From contig JAEEJO010000072.1 in assembly GCA_016281915.1 (NCBI GenBank), forward strand, positions 1 through 64,000: a stretch of 64,000 nt of DNA. The letters are read 5' to 3'. Within the stretch, counting starts at the first letter, position 1. Every line of letters starts with the position of its first letter. The DNA comes from Clostridiales bacterium. GTDB taxonomy: Bacteria > Bacillota > Clostridia > Oscillospirales > UBA644. A model generated the notes under the pieces. That model saw nothing but the letters and a program-made list of their open reading frames with translations, was not told the DNA's origin and did not search any database. Position numbers and translations under genes: made by a program. Positions 33,534 to 41,859 of the stretch are shown here, piece after piece.

Positions 33534-33755
33534 ATGACGACATTGAGAGAGGCAAAAATCGGCCAGACAGTCAAGGTTGTAAAACTTCATGGCGAAGGAG
33601 CCGTAAAACGTCGGATCATGGACATGGGGATCACAAAAGGCATAGAGATCTATGTCCGCAAGGTTGCGCCGCTCGGCGATCCGATAGAGCTTACGGTTCG
33701 CGGCTATGAGCTTTCGCTTCGTAAAGCTGACGCAGAAATGATAGAAGTTGAATAA
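33534..33755 (+). CDS. feoA: FeoA domain protein 2
   Basis: 73 residues from ATG 33534 (MTTLREAKIGQ); the frame is open further upstream but lacks a good ribosome site there. It has the complete FeoA pattern including GAVKRRIMDMGITKGIEIYVRKVAPLGDPIELTVRGYELSLRKADAEMIEVE, which is the closest to canonical FeoA of the two. A purine-rich AAAGGA lies about 10 bases upstream. feoB follows 45 bases after the stop. Confidence 0.92.
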   Translation: MTTLREAKIGQTVKVVKLHGEGAVKRRIMDMGITKGIEIYVRKVAPLGDPIELTVRGYELSLRKADAEMIEVE

Positions 33756-33800
33756 TTGATCCGCTCGAACAGCATTTTGTCAAAGAAAGGAAAATTTTTT

Positions 33801-36236
33801 ATGGATTTAAAAATAGCCCTGGCGGGTAACCCTAACAGCGGTAAAACAACGCTGTTTAACGCGCTTACGGGTTCCAATCAGTTCGTAGGAAACTGGCCCG
33901 GTGTAACAGTTGAAAAGAAGGAAGGCAAGCTGAAAAAGCATAACGACGTTGTAATTACCGACCTTCCGGGTATTTATTCTCTTTCCCCCTACACTCTTGA
34001 AGAAGTGGTAGCGAGAAATTATCTTATAGAAGAACGTCCCGATGCGATACTGAACATCGTTGACGGCACGAACCTTGAAAGAAACCTTTATCTTACAACT
34101 CAGCTTACCGAACTCGGTATTCCGGTAGTAATCGCCATAAACATGATGGACGTTGTGAAGAAAAACGGTGACAAGATAGATACCGAAGAGCTTTCACGTC
34201 AGTTAGGCTGCAAAATCGTTGAGATATCGGCACTTAAGGAAACCGGAATCACCGAAGCCGCAGAGGCAGCAATAGACGCGGCAAAGAATACAAAAACAGT
34301 TCCGATGCATACCTTCTCAGGTTCCGTAGAACACGCTCTTGCGCATATCGAGGAAGCGGCTGTTCACGGTCTGCCCGAAGCACAGCAGAGATGGTATTCG
34401 ATCAAAATATTCGAGCGCGACGACAAAGTTCTTGAAAAGCTCAACATTCCCGCAGACAAACTGCAGCATATCGAAGGCGACATAAAAGCTGTTGAAAAAG
34501 AAATGGACGACGACGCAGAGTCGATAATCACAAACGAGCGTTATCTCTATATCGCCTCGATAATCAAAGCCTCATATAAAAAGAAGAACGCAGGTCAGCT
34601 GACAACATCGGATAAAATTGATAAAATAGTCACAAACCGCTGGCTGGGACTCCCCATTTTTGCGATCATCATGTTCTTTGTTTACTGGATCGCGATGGTA
34701 GGAATCGGTTCCGCTGCTACCGACTGGGCAAACGACGGTCTGTTCGGAGACGGATGGCATCTTTTCGGCATCGGTTCCGGAGCATATGAAGAAGCTGCCG
34801 GAGAATTCGGCGACGCTTCACTTATTGTTGACGGTTATGATGCATACGTTGAAGAAAACGGTGCTGCGCCTACAGGTGAATTCGAATATGAAATAGAAGA
34901 CGAAGAGACGCTCGCAGTAGAAACCGCAACAGCAACGATAGACGATTATAACGAAGCTCTCAAAGTTATCGACAAATATGAGGGCGAAGAACCTGACCCC
35001 GCAAATTACGGCGTTTGGGTGCCGGGTATTCCCGTTCTTATTGAAAACCTTCTGAACGCAATGGGCGTTCCCGAAGAAGGCGCGGGTGCGGTCATCCGCG
35101 GACTTATCCTTGACGGTATCGTAGCCGGCGTAGGGGCGGTCCTCGGTTTTGTTCCTCAGATGCTCGTTTTGTTCTTTATGCTCGCATTCCTCGAAGCGTG
35201 CGGATATATGGCTCGTATCGCGTTCGTTCTTGACAGGATCTTCCGCAGATTCGGTCTCTCGGGCAAATCGTTCATACCCATGCTGATAGGTACCGGATGC
35301 GGTATTCCCGGCATCATGGCATCGAGAACGATCGAAAACGAGCGCGACAGACGCATGACAATAATGACGACGACCTTCATCCCCTGCGGTGCGAAAGTTC
35401 CGTTTATTGCGATGATCGCAGGCGCGCTTTTCGGAGGCTCGGAGCTTTCAAAAACGCTTGTTTCGACATCGGCATACTTCATCGGTATGCTTGCGATAAT
35501 AGTTTCGGGTATTATTCTTAAAAAGACGAAGCTTTTTGCTGGCGACCCCGCTCCGTTTGTTATGGAGCTTCCCGCATACCACTGGCCGACCCTCAAAAAC
35601 GTTCTGCGTTCAATGTGGGAGCGCGGCTGGTCATTCATCAAGAAAGCGGGAACGATCATTCTTCTTTCCACGATCATCGTATGGTTCACAAGCTTTTTCG
35701 GATTTACACCGGAAGGCTTCAGAATGCTTGAAGAAGATGAGCTTCAGCTCTCTATCCTTGCTAAGATCGGAAACGCGATCGCATGGATATTCGCGCCTCT
35801 CGGCTGGGGAACATGGCAGGCAACAGTTGCTTCCATCACCGGACTTGTAGCGAAAGAAAACATCGTAGGAACGATGGGCATTCTTTACGGCGGCGAAGGA
35901 AATGTTTACGCAACTCTTGCGGAAGCATTCAACGGTATAACAGGCTATTCATTCCTCGTTTTCAACCTCCTTTGCGCTCCCTGTTTTGCGGCAATTGGCG
36001 CGATCAAGCGTGAAATGAACAATGCAAAATGGACATGGTTCGCAATAGGTTATCAGTGCATATTTGCATACTGCATAGCGCTTATGATAAATCAGTTTGG
36101 CGGACTTTTCACCGGAAACGTCAACGTTATCGGTCTCATATGCGCAGCAGCGATCCTCGCTTTTATGATATACATGCTCGTTCGTCCCTACAAAGAAGCG
36201 ACAAAACTCACACAATCCGTAAAAATATCAAAATAA
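33801..36236 (+). CDS. feoB: Ferrous iron transporter B
   Basis: GTPase-coupled Fe(II) importer, 811 residues. N-terminal G domain: G1 GNPNSGKT (9-16), G2/switch WPGVTVEKK, G3 DLPG, G4 NMMD, G5 SALK, then a helical GDI region. The membrane part has the two Gate motifs (MARIAFVLDRIFRRFGLSGKSFIPMLIGTGCGIPGIMASRTI and FIPCGAKVPFIAMIAGALFGG) with their conserved Cys residues. Between membrane helix 1 and the next hydrophobic stretch is an acidic insertion of roughly residues 320-405, absent from minimal FeoB proteins. The start chosen is ATG 33801 with AAAGG 10 bases upstream. Confidence 0.96.
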   Translation: MDLKIALAGNPNSGKTTLFNALTGSNQFVGNWPGVTVEKKEGKLKKHNDVVITDLPGIYSLSPYTLEEVVARNYLIEERPDAILNIVDGTNLERNLYLTTQLTELGIPVVIAINMMDVVKKNGDKIDTEELSRQLGCKIVEISALKETGITEAAEAAIDAAKNTKTVPMHTFSGSVEHALAHIEEAAVHGLPEAQQRWYSIKIFERDDKVLEKLNIPADKLQHIEGDIKAVEKEMDDDAESIITNERYLYIASIIKASYKKKNAGQLTTSDKIDKIVTNRWLGLPIFAIIMFFVYWIAMVGIGSAATDWANDGLFGDGWHLFGIGSGAYEEAAGEFGDASLIVDGYDAYVEENGAAPTGEFEYEIEDEETLAVETATATIDDYNEALKVIDKYEGEEPDPANYGVWVPGIPVLIENLLNAMGVPEEGAGAVIRGLILDGIVAGVGAVLGFVPQMLVLFFMLAFLEACGYMARIAFVLDRIFRRFGLSGKSFIPMLIGTGCGIPGIMASRTIENERDRRMTIMTTTFIPCGAKVPFIAMIAGALFGGSELSKTLVSTSAYFIGMLAIIVSGIILKKTKLFAGDPAPFVMELPAYHWPTLKNVLRSMWERGWSFIKKAGTIILLSTIIVWFTSFFGFTPEGFRMLEEDELQLSILAKIGNAIAWIFAPLGWGTWQATVASITGLVAKENIVGTMGILYGGEGNVYATLAEAFNGITGYSFLVFNLLCAPCFAAIGAIKREMNNAKWTWFAIGYQCIFAYCIALMINQFGGLFTGNVNVIGLICAAAILAFMIYMLVRPYKEATKLTQSVKISK

Positions 36237-36255
36237 AGAAACGGAGTGAATCATT

Positions 36256-36429
36256 ATGATCTCATGGCTTGCGGAAAACATAGGAACGATTGTTGCGGCG
36301 ATTGCCGTTGTTGCTGTGATCGTCATCGCCGTGACCGTCATAGTGAAAGACAGAAAAAAAGGAAAATCCTCCTGCGGTAATAATTGCGCCCACTGCGCAA
36401 TGGCAGGACAGTGCCATAAAACCAAATAG
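36256..36429 (+). CDS. FeoB-associated Cys-rich membrane protein, 57 aa
   Basis: Small protein: one N-terminal membrane helix (TIVAAIAVVAVIVIAVTVIV) followed by a basic stretch and a Cys cluster CGNNCAHCAMAGQC. This layout is that of the small FeoB-associated Cys-rich proteins found after feoB in Firmicutes. The cysteines probably face the cytosol and may receive or sense Fe(II) (inference). GGAG lies about 9 bases before the ATG, which is 19 bases after the feoB stop. It ends just before a terminator. Confidence 0.88.
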   Translation: MISWLAENIGTIVAAIAVVAVIVIAVTVIVKDRKKGKSSCGNNCAHCAMAGQCHKTK

Positions 36430-36441
36430 AAAAGACAAGAA

Positions 36442-36468
36442 CAGAGGAGTCAAAAAGACTCCTCTATT
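36442..36468 (+). terminator. First terminator of the feo operon
   Basis: Perfect 9-base stem AGAGGAGTC / GACTCCTCT with loop AAAAA, followed by ATTCTTC. Confidence 0.7.
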
Positions 36469-36486
36469 CTTCGGAAAAGAGAGAGA

Positions 36487-36530
36487 CCCCGCCGGGCTAT
36501 ATGATTATGCCCGGCGGGGATGCTTTTATT
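36487..36530 (+). terminator. Second hairpin after the feo operon
   Basis: Perfect 11-base GC-rich stem CCCCGCCGGGC / GCCCGGCGGGG with an 11-base loop, then GATGCTTTTATT. Probably back-up termination. Confidence 0.7.
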
Positions 36531-36816
36531 GATCAGATTTTCAGCAGGATGTTCTGAAGGGCAAAAATAGTATTAAGTGACAACCTCTTTGATCGTGATT
36601 TCTCAGACGCTGATTTGTTTTGTTATTTCCAGGATCAACATGAGTGTCACGCGACATAGTATCATTTGCCTTGCCCCGCAATAATACTATACTATTTTGA
36701 ATTTTAGAGTATTTCTACAAGTATAAATCCGTCAAGGATCCTAATTTTCTGAGGACAATAGCGGTCTTATTATTCCAAAATACGTCCCTATTTCAGGATA
36801 CTTTGAGAAAATGCGA
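36531..36816. other. AT-rich intergenic DNA, nothing recognised
   Basis: 286 bases between the feo terminators and the ABC exporter stop. No open frame, repeat or RNA was recognised. It borders the gene whose base composition differs from its surroundings. Confidence 0.4.
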
Positions 36817-38541
36817 TTATCTCTGGGAGACGGTGAACAGCGAATAGAAATAGCCCTTTCGGTCCATGAGCTCTCCAAAGGTTCCCTGTTCCGAAACCTC
36901 GCCGTTTTTCAGTGCGAATAGACCGGTACAGCGGCGGAGAATATTTTCGTCCAGATCATGGGTAACGATGACTCGGGTGTAGCCATCCAGTTTCATAATG
37001 GCGTCCAGCACTTCGAAGGATGTTTCGGCATCCAGGGAGGCGGTTGCTTCATCCACAAAGAGGACCGGGGTCTTGCGCAGCAACGCACGGGCAATGGAGA
37101 TACGCTGTCTCTCACCACCGGAGAGACCGGAACCGTTCTCTCCGCAGAGATAGTCCGAGCCCTTTTCGTCAATGAGCTTTTTCAGCCCCGAAAGGCGCAC
37201 GGCGCGGTCGATCTCTTCCTCCGGGAACTCGGAAAACATGGTAATGTTGTCGCGAATCGTGCTGTTAAAGACGAATACGTTCTGCTGAATGATGGAAACG
37301 AGATCGTAAAGTGAGCCGGTTGATACGGTTTTGAGTTCTTTTCCGTCATATAGGATCTCGCCCTGATAATTTTTCGAGGACGCCATCAGCAGATTCAGGA
37401 TCGTCGATTTACCGCTGCCTGAGCCGCCCACTAGCGCGTAGCAGCCTCCGGCACGCAGTTCCATATCCACGTCATGCAGAACGGTCTTTCCTTCCTCATA
37501 GGCAAACGAAAGATCCTTGACCGAGATCCCCTCGGTGAGCTGAGGCGGGATCTGCTCGCCATCGTCCGGAACGTTTTTGTTCAGCGCCTGCGCCAGCTTG
37601 TCGATCAGTCCATAGGATGACATCATTCCGGCGAAAAATGTCGGGAGCGCCTGGATGGGACCCAGGACGTAATTCAACAGCTGAACGAACACAATGGCGG
37701 TACCTGCGGTGATACCATTGCCGGAGAGCGCCAGCGCGGCTGCAACAAAGAACACACCGAATTGCAGGATCGCTCCCGAAATGCCTGAGGAATAGTTTAC
37801 CAGTAAGTTCACCTTCGTACGTTTTTTCGAGGCTTCCGCTACGTCAGCGTTGCTGTGATCGTGCAAAGCGGCAATGTTTTTTTCCGCCTTAAAGCTTTTG
37901 ATCACAGAAAAGCCCGTAAGCGCGTCCTTCAGCATGCCGGTATAGCTCTCTTTCTGATCGGAAACGTTCTTTTCCGCTATCGCCGCCTTGTTCCCCAAAA
38001 CCACTGAAACAATGATGGGCAGCAGGGAAAAGCCAATGGCAATCAGCGTCAACAGCGGGCTGAACCAGAGCATGAGGCCCAGCGCGCCGACAAATGCGAT
38101 GCAGATCTGTATCGTGCTCTGCAGTTTCCCGATGAAGTCCGTTTCGATCGTGTTCACATCGTTGGAAAGAGCGGAAATATAGAGAGAGCTATTCTCGCCT
38201 GAGAAGGCCTGAATGCCCTTTTCCATAAGACGGTCAAAAACGTATTCCCGATACTGCTTCATCGCCTTTGCCCTAAACTCCGAGAGGAATGTTCTGTCCA
38301 GGATCCATCCCATTCCGATCAGCACAAAGGCACCGCCCGCAACGATCAGGAGAGTGGTGAAACCGTAGGGGCATTCTCCGGAAATCAGGTCGGCGACCTC
38401 CTTGATGAGCCATGAGACCACCAGATCTGTCGCAGCGCCGAACAGGCCTGCGATAACAGTCATCGCCAAATTGAATTTGTTTTTCCGAAACAGTTCTTTG
38501 AGAAAAGGACGCCTCAGCGCCTTGATTTCCTTCTTATTCAT
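36817..38541 (-). CDS. ABC transporter, fused permease and ATPase (exporter type)
   Basis: 574-residue half-transporter: six-helix type I exporter domain (first ~320 residues), then an ATPase with Walker A GGSGSGKST (about 372-380), Q-loop QQNVFVF, signature LSGGERQRISIARA (about 473) and Walker B VLFVDEATASLD. Such proteins export peptides, lipids or drugs as homo- or heterodimers; no partner gene is adjacent. Codon use differs from neighbours: two 60-base samples (37381-37440 and 38041-38100) each contain 36 G+C by my count, above what I see in guaA. AAGGAGA lies 6 bases before the ATG. It is 49 bases downstream of guaA. Confidence 0.9.
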   Translation of the reverse strand: MNKKEIKALRRPFLKELFRKNKFNLAMTVIAGLFGAATDLVVSWLIKEVADLISGECPYGFTTLLIVAGGAFVLIGMGWILDRTFLSEFRAKAMKQYREYVFDRLMEKGIQAFSGENSSLYISALSNDVNTIETDFIGKLQSTIQICIAFVGALGLMLWFSPLLTLIAIGFSLLPIIVSVVLGNKAAIAEKNVSDQKESYTGMLKDALTGFSVIKSFKAEKNIAALHDHSNADVAEASKKRTKVNLLVNYSSGISGAILQFGVFFVAAALALSGNGITAGTAIVFVQLLNYVLGPIQALPTFFAGMMSSYGLIDKLAQALNKNVPDDGEQIPPQLTEGISVKDLSFAYEEGKTVLHDVDMELRAGGCYALVGGSGSGKSTILNLLMASSKNYQGEILYDGKELKTVSTGSLYDLVSIIQQNVFVFNSTIRDNITMFSEFPEEEIDRAVRLSGLKKLIDEKGSDYLCGENGSGLSGGERQRISIARALLRKTPVLFVDEATASLDAETSFEVLDAIMKLDGYTRVIVTHDLDENILRRCTGLFALKNGEVSEQGTFGELMDRKGYFYSLFTVSQR

Positions 38542-38590
38542 GATGACTCTCCTTCTCGGTGACAGATCTCCAAAGAGCGGGCAACGCGCA

Positions 38591-39898
38591 TTATTCCCAC
38601 TCGATCGTGCCAGTGGGCTTGGGTGTGAGGTCGTAGAGGACGCGGTTGACGCCTTTTACTTCGGTGATTATTCTTCTTGTGATCCTGTCAAGGAGGTCAT
38701 AGGGCAGATGTTCGATAGTTGCGGTCATTGCGTCAACGGTATTTACGGAGCGGATGATGACAGGCCATTCAAACGAGCGGGCGTTGTCGCGAACGCCTAC
38801 TGACTTAAGGTCGGGAATAAGAGTGAAATACTGCCATACCTTGCCTTCGAGACCTGCTGAGGCGAATTCTTCGCGAAGGATCGCATCGGATTCTCTGACG
38901 GCTTCAAGTCTGTCTCTGGTAATTGCGCCGAGGCAGCGAACACCGAGTCCGGGGCCGGGGAACGGCTGACGGTAGACCATATTGTCCGGAAGACCGAGAG
39001 CTTTGCCGCATTTTCTTACTTCGTCCTTAAAAAGCATTTTAAGAGGTTCGACGAGTTCGAATTTAAGATCGTCAGGCAGTCCGCCGACGTTGTGATGTGC
39101 TTTTACGGCTTTTGCGGTTTTCGTGCCGCTTTCGATTATGTCAGGGTAGATCGTGCCCTGACCGAGGAATGCGATGCCGTCGAGTTTTCTTGCTTCTTCT
39201 TCGAATACGCGAATGAATTCCGCGCCGATGATCTTGCGTTTCTTTTCGGGATCGTTTACGCCTGCAAGTTTATCGAGGAAGCGGTCAACGGCGTCAACGT
39301 AAATGAGATTGGCGTCCATTTCGTCTCTGAATACCTTAACTACCTGCTCGGGTTCGCCTTTTCTGAGAAGACCGTGGTTAACGTGAACGCACGTGAGATT
39401 TTTGCCTATCGCCTTTATGAGAAGTGCGGCAACAACCGAGCTGTCTACACCGCCGGAAAGAGCGAGAAGGACTTTGCCGTTGCCGACCTGTTTTCTGATA
39501 AGTTCGATCTGGTCTGAAATAAAGTTATCCATATTCCAGTTTTTCTCGCATCCGCATTTTTCGAAAACGAATTCGGCAAGGGCATTCGCTCTGCAATGCG
39601 GGCAGTCGCCGAGAGAGGGAACAGACGGGCATCTGCCGTTTGTTTTATGGTCAACGGCTATCATGGGAATGCCGCATGAATAAATCTCGTCGCGAACGTC
39701 TATGGCTACGCCGTCAACGATCCTGTTTTTACCACCGTTGAGAATGATACCTTTTACGGACGGAAGCTTTTTCAGTTCTTCAAGAGTAATATCGTGGGGA
39801 TGGATCTCGGTATAAACGCCGAGAGCGCGGATCTCGCGGGCAATTATAACGTTTTGCTCGCTGCCGAGGTCAAGGATAAGAATCATGTCCTGTTTCAT
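38591..39898 (-). CDS. guaA: GMP synthase with truncated glutaminase domain
   Basis: Makes GMP from XMP with ATP and ammonia. The synthetase part is complete: ATP-pyrophosphatase P-loop LSGGVDSS (148-154), the LGQGTIYPDIIES motif, the C-terminal dimerisation domain (QPFPGPGLGVRCLG, ending KPTGTIEWE). The N-terminal glutamine amidotransferase is reduced: residues 1-78 match the normal start (LDLGSEQNVIIAREIRALGVY, IILNGG), but where GIC(Y/G)GxQ with the nucleophile Cys and later the His/Glu pair should be, there is only a ~27-residue segment with Cys90, Cys99 and Cys102. It then rejoins the standard FVFEKCGC linker. Total 435 versus the usual ~510-525 residues. AAGGAG precedes the ATG. Confidence 0.95.
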   Translation of the reverse strand: MKQDMILILDLGSEQNVIIAREIRALGVYTEIHPHDITLEELKKLPSVKGIILNGGKNRIVDGVAIDVRDEIYSCGIPMIAVDHKTNGRCPSVPSLGDCPHCRANALAEFVFEKCGCEKNWNMDNFISDQIELIRKQVGNGKVLLALSGGVDSSVVAALLIKAIGKNLTCVHVNHGLLRKGEPEQVVKVFRDEMDANLIYVDAVDRFLDKLAGVNDPEKKRKIIGAEFIRVFEEEARKLDGIAFLGQGTIYPDIIESGTKTAKAVKAHHNVGGLPDDLKFELVEPLKMLFKDEVRKCGKALGLPDNMVYRQPFPGPGLGVRCLGAITRDRLEAVRESDAILREEFASAGLEGKVWQYFTLIPDLKSVGVRDNARSFEWPVIIRSVNTVDAMTATIEHLPYDLLDRITRRIITEVKGVNRVLYDLTPKPTGTIEWE

Positions 39899-39964
39899 AT
39901 GCTGCTCCTTAATTTAAGTATTATCAGTTTATATATCTTCGGACAAAGTCCGAGAAAAAACATT

Positions 39965-40927
39965 TCATACGGAAATTTCCTTTCCGTTGAGGTATTCAAG
40001 AATACCCGAGTCTGTGCTGAAATCGAAAACTATTTTTTTTGCAGTCAGGTCCTGATGACGCATTTTTACGGGTCTGTCCCGGAAATATTCTTTATTTCGC
40101 GCGATGCTGCCGTATTTTGTGTCGCCAAGCAGAGGATGACCTATAAAAGCCATATGCGCGCGGATCTGATGAGTTCTTCCGGTATGAAGCTCGATGAGCA
40201 GTTTTGACACAACGCCGTCGGTTTCCGTTACTTCATAGCTTGTTTTTATGAATTTATACCCGTTTTTTTCGGCAAAGTCTTTATCGTCAGTGATTTTCAC
40301 GAAGTTGTCCTCACCGCTGCCGTCACCTGTTTTTTTCAGATAGGCGCAAAGAGTCGCCCGCGGCGGAGACGGAGTTCCGAAAACAGTGCATTCATAATAT
40401 TTATGAAGCTCGCGGTTTTTTATCTTTTCATTCATAATACGCATAGCTTCGGCGTTTTTGGCGGAAATGACAAGACCGGACGTGTTTTTATCAAGTCTGT
40501 GGCACAAAGCAGGCACAAACGCGCCCTGATCGGGAGAATATTCGCCCTTGTTTATGAGATATGCGATAATATGATTGACGAGCGTGTTTCTGTTTTCCTT
40601 TGCGTCGCTCTGACAAATGAGACCGGCAGGCTTGTTGACCACAAGGATATTTTCGTCCTCGTAAGCAACGGAAAACGACACTTTTATAGAAGAATAGTCT
40701 GTATCGCCGGTTCTTGCCCCGTCGAAAAACTCATCGCTGATATAAAGCGCTAAAACGTCGCCCGAAGAAAGCATTTCTTTGCCCGAAGCGTGTACGCCGT
40801 TCAGCTTAAAACATTTTTTCCGAAAATATTTGCGCATGAGCGATTCTGGAAGAGAGGGAAAGCGTTTCGGAAGATATCTGTCAAGCCGCTGACCGGCATC
40901 GTTTTTCGCTATAACGATTTCCCGCAT
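39965..40927 (-). CDS. RluA-family rRNA pseudouridine synthase
   Basis: 320 residues. N-terminal S4 RNA-binding domain (GQRLDRYLPKRFPSLPESLMRKYFRKKCFKLNGV) and the RluA catalytic domain with HRLDKNTSGLVI containing the active-site Asp, then LIELHTGRTHQIRAHMAFIGHPLLGDTKYG. It isomerises uridines in rRNA or tRNA; the exact target (RluC/RluD/other) cannot be read from sequence. It starts 3 bases after the prmA stop, inside the nth-GH38-prmA-rluA operon. Confidence 0.93.
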   Translation of the reverse strand: MREIVIAKNDAGQRLDRYLPKRFPSLPESLMRKYFRKKCFKLNGVHASGKEMLSSGDVLALYISDEFFDGARTGDTDYSSIKVSFSVAYEDENILVVNKPAGLICQSDAKENRNTLVNHIIAYLINKGEYSPDQGAFVPALCHRLDKNTSGLVISAKNAEAMRIMNEKIKNRELHKYYECTVFGTPSPPRATLCAYLKKTGDGSGEDNFVKITDDKDFAEKNGYKFIKTSYEVTETDGVVSKLLIELHTGRTHQIRAHMAFIGHPLLGDTKYGSIARNKEYFRDRPVKMRHQDLTAKKIVFDFSTDSGILEYLNGKEISV

Positions 40928-40930
40928 AAA

Positions 40931-41857
40931 TCACCTTTCAAGACAAAAGCAGAGCCAGCCGCGTTTTTCTTTTTCGCTTACGACGTGAAAGCCGTTCGCA
41001 GCAAACGCAGCCATAACGTCCTCACGCCGCTCGGTAATGATGCCTGAGGCTATGAACACGCCGTTTTCGGCAAGATTTTCGCCTATGAACGAGCAGAGAC
41101 GAATGATTATATCCGCTACGATATTTGCAACGATCACGTTGTATTTTTTTCCTTCAACAGGCTTTCTGTTTTCGATTATATTCGCGGTCTCGGCATCAAG
41201 GACACCTGAAAAGACGTTAAGAGCGGCGTTTTCGCGCGTGACCTTTACGGCGTTAGGGTCGATATCGAAAGCCGTAACGCTGTCAGCGCCCAAAACGAGA
41301 GAGGTTATGGAAAGGATCCCGCTGCCGCAGCCTACGTCGAGCACTCTGTCGCCCTTTTTGACCGTTTCCTGAAGGGTTTCAACGCAAAGAGAGGTTGTTT
41401 CGTGAGAACCTGTGCCGAAGGCCATTCCGGGGTCAAGCGTGACAACAAGTTCGCCGTCTTTTTTATCGTAGTGTTCCCACTGAGGGACTATAACAACCTT
41501 TTTGCCGATGTGAAGCGGCTTGTAATACTGCTTCCACGATTCAGCGTAGTCTTTTTCATCCACAGAACCGATATCGCATCTGAATTCTATGCCCTCGGCG
41601 GAAAAACGTTCGCGGAGAAACTCCACTGCAGCGGGGATGGTGACATGTTCGGGAAGATAAATATGCAAAACGGCTGTCTGCGTATCTTTTTTAAGAAGCT
41701 CCTCGTCGATTATGCCAACGTTTTTCACGATCTCGCAGTCAAGCATATCCGAGTAATCTTCAAGGTAAAGCCCTCCGATATCAAGCATCGAGGCTATTGC
41801 GCAGGCGGTTTCCCCGAATGAGGAGGGAACAGTAAGTTTAATTTCCGTGTATATCAT
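40931..41857 (-). CDS. prmA: Ribosomal protein L11 methyltransferase
   Basis: 308-residue SAM-dependent methyltransferase that trimethylates ribosomal protein L11. N-terminal recognition domain (YTEIKLTVPSSFGETACAIASMLDIGGLYLED), the linker with YAESWKQYYKPLHIGKKVVIVPQWE, and the SAM domain with VTLDPGMAFGTGSHETTSLCVE and VLDVGCGSGILSI, then NVIVANIVADIIIRL. In many Firmicutes prmA follows dnaJ; here it is in an operon with nth and an alpha-mannosidase, while hrcA is at the right edge of the window. 2 bases separate it from the alpha-mannosidase stop. Confidence 0.95.
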   Translation of the reverse strand: MIYTEIKLTVPSSFGETACAIASMLDIGGLYLEDYSDMLDCEIVKNVGIIDEELLKKDTQTAVLHIYLPEHVTIPAAVEFLRERFSAEGIEFRCDIGSVDEKDYAESWKQYYKPLHIGKKVVIVPQWEHYDKKDGELVVTLDPGMAFGTGSHETTSLCVETLQETVKKGDRVLDVGCGSGILSITSLVLGADSVTAFDIDPNAVKVTRENAALNVFSGVLDAETANIIENRKPVEGKKYNVIVANIVADIIIRLCSFIGENLAENGVFIASGIITERREDVMAAFAANGFHVVSEKEKRGWLCFCLER

Positions 41858-41859
41858 TT

